A DNA stretch of 60,828 nt from Acidovorax sp. (GTDB taxonomy: Bacteria > Pseudomonadota > Gammaproteobacteria > Burkholderiales > Burkholderiaceae_C), in contig NZ_JALEGG010000242.1 of the NCBI RefSeq assembly GCF_022763525.1, forward strand, positions 1-60,828, read 5' to 3'. The notes beneath the pieces are model-generated. The model was not told where the DNA came from. It saw nothing but the letters and a program-made list of their open reading frames with translations, and made no database searches. This document shows positions 54,084 through 60,828 of the stretch, piece by piece; positions within the stretch are counted from its first letter, which is position 1, and each line of letters opens with the position of its first letter. The translations under genes were made by a program, and so were the position numbers.

Positions 54084-54988
54084 GCCGCGCACTGCGACGC
54101 ACGCTGTCGGCGGGCGCCATATTGGCGGCCGTGGTGGCGGCGACGACCGCGTTGGGGGCACTGTGGGCCGAACGCAAGATGCAGCGCCAGTTGGTGCTGG
54201 ACGTGCCCGCGGTGCCGGCGCGGGCGGATGCCGCCAGTATTGAGCGCGGCCGCTACCTGTTCGCTTCGCGGGGCTGCGTGGACTGCCACGGCGCGAACGG
54301 CGCGGGCCGCACGTTCATTGACGACGCGAACGGACTGCGGGTCCGCGGCCCCAACCTGACGCCGGGCGCATACGGCGTGGTGGCGGGCTATGCAGGTGCG
54401 GACTGGGACCGTGTGGTGCGCCACGGCATCAAGCGGGATGGTCGCCCGGCCCTCATCATGCCCAGTGAAGACTACAACCGCCTCACCGACGATGACCTCG
54501 CGGCGCTGGTGGCCTATGTGCAGCAGTTGCCTGCAGTGGCCGGCGAGCCCGGCGAAGTGCGGCTCCCGCTGCTGGTCAAGCTGCTCTATGCGGCGGGCGT
54601 TGTTCAAGACGCCTACGAGAAGATCGACCACACCTTGCCGTCGCAGACACCGGTGACCGAGACAGTGAGTGCGGAGCACGGCGCCTACGTGGCCAACATG
54701 TGCATGGGCTGCCACGGTGCCAAGCTGGCGGGCGGCAAGATTCCGGGCGCGCCACCGGACTGGCCCGCGGCCTCCAACCTCACCGCGGCCGTAGACGGCG
54801 CCATGCACCGCTATGCCAGTGCGCAGCAGTTCCGACAAATGCTGGCCACCGGCAAACGCCCGGACGGTTCGCCCGTCAGCACGGTCATGCCGTTCAGTTC
54901 GCTGCAATCCCTCAGCGAGACCGACGCGCACGCCCTGTACCTCTACCTGAAGGCCCTGCCCCCCGTGCCCACGGGCAGCAACCGTTAG
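54080..54988 (+). CDS. Membrane-anchored dihaem cytochrome c
   Basis: This 302-residue protein starts at GTG 54080, overlapping the VOC stop. It has an N-terminal membrane anchor (about residues 8-30) and two cytochrome c domains with CVDCH (66-70) and CMGCH (208-212). Distal methionines are likely in LIMPSEDY and VMPFSS. It resembles the cytochrome subunits of membrane-bound alcohol or aldehyde dehydrogenases and should carry electrons in the periplasm. Pairing with a cytoplasmic-type VOC dioxygenase is unusual. No dehydrogenase gene is next to it here. Confidence 0.9.
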   Translation: MSRALRRTLSAGAILAAVVAATTALGALWAERKMQRQLVLDVPAVPARADAASIERGRYLFASRGCVDCHGANGAGRTFIDDANGLRVRGPNLTPGAYGVVAGYAGADWDRVVRHGIKRDGRPALIMPSEDYNRLTDDDLAALVAYVQQLPAVAGEPGEVRLPLLVKLLYAAGVVQDAYEKIDHTLPSQTPVTETVSAEHGAYVANMCMGCHGAKLAGGKIPGAPPDWPAASNLTAAVDGAMHRYASAQQFRQMLATGKRPDGSPVSTVMPFSSLQSLSETDAHALYLYLKALPPVPTGSNR

Positions 54989-55074
54989 GGGCTGAGGCCC
55001 GCGCGGCGCAGGCCCCCGGCGCAAACCGAACGCAACGGAACGCAAACCGGGCGCAAAACTTGCGACGTCCCGGC

Positions 55075-56700
55075 ATGCACGCCAAGACGCCCCCCACCGC
55101 CCCGCACAGCCCGGCCACCGACTGGCACGCGCAGGAGCTTCTGCTGATGCGCGAGGTGATGCGCCTGATCGGCCGCAGCCTGGCGCCCGGCCTGGTCCTG
55201 CGCGAGATGCTGCACCTGATGAGCGAGCTGCTGGGCCTGAACCGGGGGCGCATCGTGCTCATGGATGGAGGGCAAGCTGCCGAGGCGGGAGCGCCACGCA
55301 CCGCCTCCGTCCAGCACGCCTACGGCCTCACCCAGGCCGAGGTGGCGCGGGGCCGCTATGCCTGGGGCGAGGGCGTCACCGGCCGCGTGCTGGCCACCGG
55401 GCAGCCGGCCATCGTGCAGGACATCGATGCCGAACCGCTGTTTCTGGGCCGCGTGGTGCCGCGCAGCCAACTGCCGCCCGAGACGGTGGCCTTCATCGCG
55501 CTGCCCATCGAGGTCAACAACGTGCCCATCGGCGTGCTGGCATGCCACCGCATCCGCAGCCGCCAGCGCCACCTGAACGACGACCTGGCCGTGCTGCGCG
55601 TGCTGGCCACCCTGGTGGGGCAGCTGCTGCAGCTGGAAGCGCTGGTGGCGGACCAAACGCGCCAACTGGAGGCGCGCAACGCCGTGCTGGCCAATGCGCT
55701 CAACACCAAGAGCGCGCGCTACGGGCTCATTGGCAGCTCGCCACCGCTGCTGCAGGCCTTGAGCGAGCTGGAGCGCGTCTCGCAGACCCAGGCCACCGTG
55801 CTGCTGCTCGGCCAGTCGGGCACGGGCAAGGAGCTGTTTGCGCGCGCCGTGCACCTGGCGAGCGGGCGGCGCGACCGGCCCTTCATCAAGGTCAACTGCT
55901 CGGCCATCCCGGAGGCGCTGTTCGAATCCGAACTGTTTGGCTACGAAAAAGGTGCGTTCACCGGCGCCAGCACCGCGCGCGCCGGATGGTTCGAGCAGGC
56001 GGACAGCGGCACCATTTTTCTGGACGAGATCGGCGAGCTGCCGCTGGCCATGCAGTCCAAGCTGCTGCGCACGCTGCAAGAAGGCACGCTGGTGCGCCTG
56101 GGCGGGCAGCGCGAGGTCAAGGTCAATGTGCGCCTGGTGGCGGCCACCAACCGCGACCTGGCGCAGGAGGTCGAGGCTGGCCATTTCCGGCAGGACCTGT
56201 ACTACCGCCTGAACGTGATCCCCATCCGCCTGCCCTCGCTGGCCGAGCGGCGCGAAGACATCCGCGCGCTGGCCCTGCACTTTGTGAGCCGCGCCAACCA
56301 GGCGCACCAGCGCAACGTGAACCTGGCGCCCGACGCGCTGGCGCGGTTGGAAGAACACCCCTGGCCCGGCAACATCCGGGAGCTGGGCAACGTGATCGAG
56401 CGGCTGGTGCTGCTGGCCAATGACACGCTGGTAACGCGGGCTGAGCTGGACCGGTTTCTGCCCGCAGCGGCTGCGCCGTCGTCGCCCTCGCCGCCGTCTG
56501 CACAGCAGATCGTGTCGGGGCCATCCTTGGCCGCCGCAGCGCCGCTGGTGCGCGACTACACCCCGGCCCAATCCCACAGCGTGCAGGTGCTGCAGGCGGC
56601 GCTGGCCGAGTACCACGGCAACCAGTCGCGCGCTGCGCAGAGCCTGGGGCTGACGCTGCGGCAGTTCGCTTACCGGCTGCGCAAAGCGGGATTGAAGTGA
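55075..56700 (+). CDS. Sigma-54-dependent activator, GAF-AAA+-Fis (NifA/AnfA type)
   Basis: This 541-residue enhancer-binding protein has a GAF sensor domain (about 20-190). A sigma-54 AAA+ domain follows (about 215-450), with Walker A GQSGTGKE (246-253), the sigma-54-contacting GAFTGA (293-298) and Walker [13 protein letters not shown] linker rich in Pro/Ser leads to a Fis-type HTH ([20 protein letters not shown]) at the end. There is no receiver domain, so a small ligand or redox cue is the probable signal. The gene ends just before a 33-bp palindrome and a sigma-54 promoter that lead into the sulfurtransferase operon. Confidence 0.93.
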   Translation: MHAKTPPTAPHSPATDWHAQELLLMREVMRLIGRSLAPGLVLREMLHLMSELLGLNRGRIVLMDGGQAAEAGAPRTASVQHAYGLTQAEVARGRYAWGEGVTGRVLATGQPAIVQDIDAEPLFLGRVVPRSQLPPETVAFIALPIEVNNVPIGVLACHRIRSRQRHLNDDLAVLRVLATLVGQLLQLEALVADQTRQLEARNAVLANALNTKSARYGLIGSSPPLLQALSELERVSQTQATVLLLGQSGTGKELFARAVHLASGRRDRPFIKVNCSAIPEALFESELFGYEKGAFTGASTARAGWFEQADSGTIFLDEIGELPLAMQSKLLRTLQEGTLVRLGGQREVKVNVRLVAATNRDLAQEVEAGHFRQDLYYRLNVIPIRLPSLAERREDIRALALHFVSRANQAHQRNVNLAPDALARLEEHPWPGNIRELGNVIERLVLLANDTLVTRAELDRFLPAAAAPSSPSPPSAQQIVSGPSLAAAAPLVRDYTPAQSHSVQVLQAALAEYHGNQSRAAQSLGLTLRQFAYRLRKAGLK

Positions 56701-56705
56701 CGCCT

Positions 56706-56738
56706 AACACTGTGTCGACAATTTGTAGACACAGTGTT
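56706..56738 (+). promoter_or_regulatory. 33-bp palindrome, likely upstream activator site
   Basis: AACACTGTGTC (56706-56716) and GACACAGTGTT (56728-56738) are perfect 11-bp inverted repeats with an 11-bp spacer. The centre lies about 150 bp upstream of the -24 element at 56873, a normal distance for an enhancer bound by a sigma-54 activator. The adjacent activator gene is the natural candidate. Confidence 0.75.
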
Positions 56739-56784
56739 CAACGGCTGCGTTGAACAGGCTGCTCTGCGGTCAGCGCGGGGACAA

Positions 56785-56850
56785 TAACGCTATTAAATAA
56801 ATAGCTGTTTGCGCTTTACAGATAAGCGCTAGCGGCCAATTTCATTCAAA
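56785..56850. repeat. Interspersed palindromic element between enhancer and sigma-54 promoter
   Basis: TAACGCTATTAAATAAATAG, CTGTTTGCGCTTTACAGATA, AGCGCTAGCGGCCAATTTCA and TTCAAA form the usual layout. Its end CCAATTTCATTCAAA is identical to the copy at 43271. It lies between the 33-bp palindrome and the -24/-12 promoter, where DNA must loop. Confidence 0.75.
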
Positions 56851-56870
56851 TTTCTTTGTATCCGACCGCT

Positions 56871-56887
56871 CTGGCACACCTGTTGCG
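56871..56887 (+). promoter_or_regulatory. Sigma-54 (-24/-12) promoter of the sulfurtransferase operon
   Basis: CTGGCACACCTGTTGCG matches the TGGCAC-N5-TTGC consensus, with GG at 56873-56874 and GC at 56885-56886 separated by exactly 10 bases. It lies 47 bp before the sulfurtransferase ATG; GATAAGGAGGG at 56887-56897 may be part of the transcript start. Confidence 0.82.
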
Positions 56888-56934
56888 ATAAGGAGGGTAG
56901 GCATTCCGCCCTCCTCCGCATCGAAAGGTTTCCC

Positions 56935-57840
56935 ATGAGCACCGCTTCCGCCTCCGACGCCGTCCTCATCTCGCCCACCCAGTTGCAGGCCCTGCAAGCC
57001 GCAGAGCCTGTGGTGCTGATCGACACCCGCGACGCCGACACCTACGCCCTGGGGCACATCCCCGGCGCGGTGAACCTGCGCGAGACATTCACGTATCTCG
57101 CCACCTCCACGCCCCAAGGCCTGCAGGAGCTGAAAGACACCTTTGCCGCGCACCTGGGCGCCATCGGCCTGTCGGGTGCCGAGACGGCCGTGTTCTATGA
57201 AGACGCGCTCAACAGCGGTTACGGCCAGTCCTGCCGGGGCTACTACCTGCTGACCTGGCTGGGCTACCCCAAGGTCAAGGTATTGAATGGCGGTTACTCG
57301 GCCTGGAAGGCGGCAGAGCTGCCCGTCTCCACCGAGGCCGTGGTGCCCACGCCCGCCATCTTCCCCACCCAGCTGGCCACCACCGATGTGATGCTGACCA
57401 AGGAGGATGTGATCGAAGCCCTGGGCACCGACACCGTGCTGCTGGACGTGCGCGATGTGGACGAGTGGATTGGCGACAGCTCCAGCCCTTATGGCAAGGA
57501 CTTTGCGCCACGCAAGGGCCGCCTGCCCGGCGCCAAGTGGCTGGAGTGGTACCGCTTCATGAAGCCCTCGCCCCAGGGCCCGGTCTTCAAGTCACCCGAC
57601 GAAGTGCGCGCCGAATGCGCCACGGCGGGCATCAGCCCGGCGGACACGGTGTACCTGTATTGCTTCAAGGGCGCACGCGCGTCCAACACCTTCCTGGCGC
57701 TCAAGCAGGCGGGCTTTGCCGATGTGCGCATGTACTTCGGCTCGTGGAACGAATGGTCGCGCGACGACAAGCTGCCGATCGAAAGCGGGCTGCCGCTGGT
57801 CAAGTTCCCCAAAAAGCCTGCGCTGGCACTGGCGGCCTGA
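56935..57840 (+). CDS. Two-domain rhodanese sulfurtransferase
   Basis: This 301-residue protein has two rhodanese domains: VVLIDTRDADTYALGHIPGAV with Cys100 (GQSCRGYY), and VLLDVRDVDEWIG with Cys243 in the active-site loop YCFKGARAS. Thiosulfate or mercaptopyruvate sulfurtransferases pass sulfane sulfur to cyanide or thiols, with the C-terminal Cys as the carrier. The loop CFKGARAS differs from classic CRxGxR/CGSGVTA forms, so the substrate is open. It is the first gene after the sigma-54 promoter and is followed by a strong hairpin. Confidence 0.87.
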   Translation: MSTASASDAVLISPTQLQALQAAEPVVLIDTRDADTYALGHIPGAVNLRETFTYLATSTPQGLQELKDTFAAHLGAIGLSGAETAVFYEDALNSGYGQSCRGYYLLTWLGYPKVKVLNGGYSAWKAAELPVSTEAVVPTPAIFPTQLATTDVMLTKEDVIEALGTDTVLLDVRDVDEWIGDSSSPYGKDFAPRKGRLPGAKWLEWYRFMKPSPQGPVFKSPDEVRAECATAGISPADTVYLYCFKGARASNTFLALKQAGFADVRMYFGSWNEWSRDDKLPIESGLPLVKFPKKPALALAA

Positions 57841-57855
57841 GCCCCGTGCGTTGTT

Positions 57856-57876
57856 GCAGCGGGCGTAGCCCGCTGC
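57856..57876 (+). terminator. Strong hairpin followed by T-run, internal terminator or attenuator
   Basis: GCAGCGGGC (57856-57864) and GCCCGCTGC (57868-57876) form a 9-bp perfect GC stem with a GTA loop. A run of eight Ts (57891-57898) follows 14 nt later rather than immediately, so it may weaken rather than stop transcription between the sulfurtransferase and OsmC genes. Confidence 0.55.
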
Positions 57877-57928
57877 GAACCCTGTCCTTCTTTTTTTTGC
57901 ATTCCCTTCTCTTTCTTCAAGGAACACC

Positions 57929-58498
57929 ATGTCCACCGATCTGCTGGAACCCTCTGCCCCCGTCACCACCGTGCACACGCACCTGCGCCCCATCGACCGC
58001 GACGGGCTGATGGCCTTTGCCGACAAGGGCCGCAACAACCCTGCCAGCCGGGGTACCAACAAGGTCCATACGGTGATGGAGGGCCAGTACCGCTCGCTGA
58101 GCTATGTGGGCAACCATGCGCCGGTGGTGGTGGATGAGCCCCTGCACCTGTTCGGTCAGGACACGGCACCCGCTCCCGGCGAGATCGTGCTGTCGGGCCT
58201 GGGCGGCTGCCTGGCTGTGGGCATCACGGCTGTCGCCACCTGGAAGCAGGTCAAGCTCAGCAAGATCGAGGTCTTCATGGAAGGCGACATCGGCAACCCC
58301 GCCGCCTGGGGTGCGGGTGGTGCACTGCAAAAGACGCCGCCGGAGATGGGCTTTCAGGCGATCCGCGTGAAGGTGCTGGTGGAGGGGGATGCGCCGCGCG
58401 AGGTGCTGGACGAGATCGTGAAGCACGCCAACTTCTACTCGCCCGTGGCCAACAGCATGCGCAACCCCATTCCGTTCGAGATCAGCCTCGCGGACTAA
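57929..58498 (+). CDS. OsmC-family protein with a single catalytic-site cysteine
   Basis: This 189-residue OsmC-fold protein has GEIVLSGLGGCLAVGITAVA with Cys94 at the position of the first peroxidatic cysteine. The second cysteine that OsmC and Ohr peroxidases need is not seen: the matching region reads HANFYSPVANSM. So it is not a standard hydroperoxidase; thiol or persulfide binding is a guess. An AAGGA SD precedes the ATG. It stands between the sulfurtransferase and the flavoprotein genes in the sigma-54 operon. Confidence 0.85.
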   Translation: MSTDLLEPSAPVTTVHTHLRPIDRDGLMAFADKGRNNPASRGTNKVHTVMEGQYRSLSYVGNHAPVVVDEPLHLFGQDTAPAPGEIVLSGLGGCLAVGITAVATWKQVKLSKIEVFMEGDIGNPAAWGAGGALQKTPPEMGFQAIRVKVLVEGDAPREVLDEIVKHANFYSPVANSMRNPIPFEISLAD

Positions 58499-58541
58499 AT
58501 AGCCCCGCAACCGAGCCCGCCTCGCGCACCCAAGGAGCCCC

Positions 58542-59699
58542 ATGAACCCCGCCGACCTCCCTCCCCAACTCCACCTGGACGGCGCCCTGCGGGGCGATGC
58601 GCTGCTGGCCGCTGTGCGCCAGATCGCCCAGGGCCCGCTGGCCGCGCAGGTGGAGGCGATTGACCGCACCGGCTACTACCCCTGCGCCGAGCTGCAGCAG
58701 CTGGCCGCCGTGGGCGCGATGAGCGCGCACCTGGACAGCACGGCGGGCCCGGCCGACTACGGCCTGGCCATCCGCGCCATGGCCGAGGCCTCGCGCGTGT
58801 GCGGCGCTACCGGCTTCATGATGTGGTGCCAGGCGGTGTGTGGGCTGTACCTGCAGCAGTCGGGCAACCCCACGCTGATGGGCGATGTGCTGCAGCGCCA
58901 CGCCAGCGGCGCAGGCATGGGCGGCACGGCGCTGTCCAACCCCATGAAGAGCTACGCGCAGATCGAAAGCCTGCTGCTCAAGGCCACGCCGGTGGAGGGC
59001 GGCTACCTCGTCAACGGCACCCTGCCCTGGGTGAGCAACCTGGGGCCCGACCACTACTGCGGCGCGATTGCGGCGGTGGTGGAGGCCGACGGTGCGGCCA
59101 GCCAGCGCGAGGTGATGTTCCTGCTGCGCTGCGACGCACCGGGCGTGGAGATGCGCGAATGCCCCAGCTTCTCCGCCATGGAGGGCACGGGCACCTATGC
59201 ACTGCGGCTCAAGGACCATTTCATCGGCACGGCCGACACCATGGCCGACCCTACCCGGCCTTTCATCGCCCGCATCCGCGCTGCGTTCGTGATGCTGCAA
59301 TGTGGCATGGCGGTGGGCATCACCCAGGGCGCCATCGACTCGATGTGGGCGGTTGAGGCCCAACTGGGCCACGTCAACCAGTTCCTGGAAGACCGGCCCG
59401 ACGCCCTGCAGGCCGAACTGGATGCACTGACCGCACGCGTCATGCAACTGGCCCAGACGCCGTTCGACACAAGCACTGATTTCTTCATTGATGTGCTGGA
59501 CGCCCGTGTCCACGGCGCGGAGCTGTGCCTGCGCGCCGCCCAGTCGGCCCTGATGCACCAGGGTGCGCGCGGCTACCTGATGAGCTCGGACGTGCAGCGG
59601 CGCGTGCGCGAGTCGCACTTTGTGGCCATCGTCACGCCCGCCATCAAGCACCTGCGCAAGGAGATCGCCCGGCTCAGCACCGAGGAGATGCCTGCATGA
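58542..59699 (+). CDS. Acyl-CoA-dehydrogenase-fold flavoprotein
   Basis: This 385-residue protein has the acyl-CoA dehydrogenase fold: a helical start, a middle domain with GMGGTALSNPMKSYAQIESL and NGTLPWVSNLGPDHYCGAIA, and a helical C-terminal domain with HQGARGYLMSSDVQRRVRES. The family also includes flavin-dependent monooxygenases such as the DszC/SfnB type. Which reaction occurs cannot be read, since the catalytic Glu site is not clear. It overlaps the rubredoxin-reductase gene by four bases and lies 43 bp after the OsmC gene, so all belong to one operon. Confidence 0.87.
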   Translation: MNPADLPPQLHLDGALRGDALLAAVRQIAQGPLAAQVEAIDRTGYYPCAELQQLAAVGAMSAHLDSTAGPADYGLAIRAMAEASRVCGATGFMMWCQAVCGLYLQQSGNPTLMGDVLQRHASGAGMGGTALSNPMKSYAQIESLLLKATPVEGGYLVNGTLPWVSNLGPDHYCGAIAAVVEADGAASQREVMFLLRCDAPGVEMRECPSFSAMEGTGTYALRLKDHFIGTADTMADPTRPFIARIRAAFVMLQCGMAVGITQGAIDSMWAVEAQLGHVNQFLEDRPDALQAELDALTARVMQLAQTPFDTSTDFFIDVLDARVHGAELCLRAAQSALMHQGARGYLMSSDVQRRVRESHFVAIVTPAIKHLRKEIARLSTEEMPA

Positions 59700-60828
59700 C
59701 GCCCGCCCTCCCCACCGCCACCACGCCGTCGGTTGCCTCCGAGTTCGTGTTGAGCGCGGCATCGCAGGCGCTGTGCGATGCGTTTGCCGACGCGGCCACC
59801 CAGGCGCCCTGGCAAAGCTACATCTGCAATGCCTGCGGCTACGTCTACCACGAGGCCGACGGCGACCCCGATGGCGGCCTGCCGCCGGGCACGCGGCTGG
59901 CGGACATACCGGACGACTGGGCCTGCCCGCTGTGCGGCGTGACCAAGGCCGATTTTTCACCGTACGAAGCCCCCACGCTGGAGGCGCTGCGGGCGCAGGC
60001 CAGCGCAGCGCCAGCCGCCTCCCTGCGCGTGCGTGGCGAGCCGGGCGTGGTCATCGTCGGCGCGGGCCGTGCAGGCTGGCAACTGGCCGAAACCCTGCAC
60101 CAACACAGCGCCACGCTGCCCATCACCCTGGTGACGGCCTGCGCGGGCGACCGGTACGACAAGCCTTTGCTGTCGGTGGCCATGGCGCGCCAGCTGGACC
60201 CGCTGGCCCTGGTGTCCGAAACCGGTCGCGATGCGGCGCACCGCCTGGGCGTCACCCTGCTGGCCCACACCCATGCCGTGCGCATCTGCGCCGACACCCG
60301 CCAATTGCGCACCACGCGGGGCGTGCTGCGCTACGGCCACCTGGTGCTGGCCCACGGTGCGCAGGCCGCCTTGCCTCCGGGCTTGCCCGCCAGCCTGTGC
60401 TGGCGCATCAACCACCTGGACGCCTACCAGCGCCTGCGCCAGCACCTGGGCGACCAGCCCAAGGACGTGCTCATCATCGGCGCGGGCCTGGTCGGCAGTG
60501 AGCTGGCCAACGACCTGGCACTGGGCGGCCACCACATCACGCTGCTGGACACGGCCACCGAACCACTGGCGCGCTGGCACGACCAGCAGGCGGGCCCGCA
60601 GCTGCTGGACGCCTGGAAAGACCTGTCCATCCGCTTTGAAGGCGGTCTGCAGGTGGAGCAGGTGGAACGCGTGGGCTCGCGCTACCGCGTCACCACCACC
60701 AGCGGGCGGCGTTTTGCGGCGGACGAAGTGGTGGTGGCTGCAGGCCTGCTGCCCCCCCACCGCCTGGCGCAGAGTGCAGGGCTTGATTGGACCCATGGCA
60801 TTGCGGTGGACGCAGGCACGCTGCAAAC
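59696..60828 (+). CDS. Rubredoxin-FAD oxidoreductase fusion (3' end outside window)
   Basis: The frame runs to the right edge, 377 residues visible. After a leader of about 40 residues comes a rubredoxin domain with C44NAC47 and C77PLC80 binding one iron. A pyridine nucleotide-disulfide-type reductase follows, with the FAD loop VIVGAGRAGWQL (120-130) and the NAD(P)H loop LIIGAGLVGSELANDL further on. Such proteins pass electrons from NAD(P)H through FAD to rubredoxin and on to an oxygenase. It is translationally coupled to the acyl-CoA-dehydrogenase-like gene (ATGA), which could be its partner. The missing end prevents judging its full length. Confidence 0.9.
   Translation, partial: MTPALPTATTPSVASEFVLSAASQALCDAFADAATQAPWQSYICNACGYVYHEADGDPDGGLPPGTRLADIPDDWACPLCGVTKADFSPYEAPTLEALRAQASAAPAASLRVRGEPGVVIVGAGRAGWQLAETLHQHSATLPITLVTACAGDRYDKPLLSVAMARQLDPLALVSETGRDAAHRLGVTLLAHTHAVRICADTRQLRTTRGVLRYGHLVLAHGAQAALPPGLPASLCWRINHLDAYQRLRQHLGDQPKDVLIIGAGLVGSELANDLALGGHHITLLDTATEPLARWHDQQAGPQLLDAWKDLSIRFEGGLQVEQVERVGSRYRVTTTSGRRFAADEVVVAAGLLPPHRLAQSAGLDWTHGIAVDAGTLQ

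Noticed and set aside
1-60828. tRNA or rRNA genes and insertion sequences
   Set aside because: I looked for TPsiC-arm-like sequences, rRNA-like stretches and transposase motifs by reading and found none; short ncRNAs cannot be excluded without a search.

Overview
The window is dense, GC-rich DNA (about 65-70% by eye) with short intergenic gaps and genes on both strands. Protein content (TtcA, RuvAB, PhoH-YbeY, DbpA, OtsAB, EutBC, many c-di-GMP enzymes) and a characteristic interspersed palindrome built on AGCGCTT-N7-AAGCGCT point to a beta-proteobacterium of the Comamonadaceae, most likely Acidovorax or a close relative. It looks chromosomal. I saw no rRNA, tRNA, phage, insertion sequence or CRISPR array. 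Family assignments come from reading the proteins and recalling family motifs; no database search was run.

Layout. 1-5.6 kb: end of a ribose operon (rbsK, rbsD), a metallo-beta-lactamase-fold hydrolase, a DUF4124 protein, a soluble lytic transglycosylase gene interrupted by an in-frame amber codon, and 5-formyltetrahydrofolate cyclo-ligase, followed by a 363-bp gap holding nested inverted repeats. 5.6-10.5 kb: membrane diguanylate cyclase, glutathione S-transferase, NIPSNAP protein, and the CCA-adding enzyme, which carries an in-frame copy of the palindromic repeat. 10.5-14.9 kb: a metal-stress island, with ECF sigma factor and NrsF anti-sigma on one strand and a bufferin operon (bufA1-bufB-bufC-doxX) on the other. 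The two divergent promoters are both exact GTAACC-N16-CGAA matches. 15-20 kb: trehalose synthesis (otsB, otsA) and ethanolamine ammonia-lyase (eutB, eutC). 20-30 kb: GFA protein, NDUFAF7-like methyltransferase, folate/pterin pair (SDR, folB), esterase-like lipoprotein, ttcA, DUF4136 lipoprotein, histidine phosphatase, D-threonine aldolase/D-serine dehydratase family enzyme, and a sterol-desaturase/lysoplasmalogenase fusion. 30-39 kb: ruvB and ruvA split by a secreted serine protease gene, then phoH-ybeY, TauE/SafE, MFS, dtd and a CDF transporter. 39-43 kb: sensor kinase, LuxR-type regulator and a secreted HbpS/GlcG-like protein, then an ankyrin protein. 43-52 kb: dbpA, a MgtC/DUF4010 membrane protein, a PAS-GGDEF-EAL protein, AMP nucleosidase, a GGDEF protein and an ABC ATPase without an adjacent permease. 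52-55 kb: TetR regulator divergent from a VOC dioxygenase-like protein and a dihaem cytochrome c, with a perfect 15-bp palindrome between them. 55-60.8 kb: a NifA-type sigma-54 activator followed by a 33-bp palindrome, a GG-N10-GC promoter and an operon of sulfurtransferase, OsmC-like protein, acyl-CoA-dehydrogenase-like flavoprotein and rubredoxin-FAD reductase, which runs off the end.

The most notable points are the bufferin/SigF circuit with mirror-image promoters, the sigma-54-controlled sulfur/redox operon of unknown substrate, the palindromic repeats found both between genes and in frame inside genes, the premature stop in slt, and the TetR/dioxygenase/cytochrome locus.
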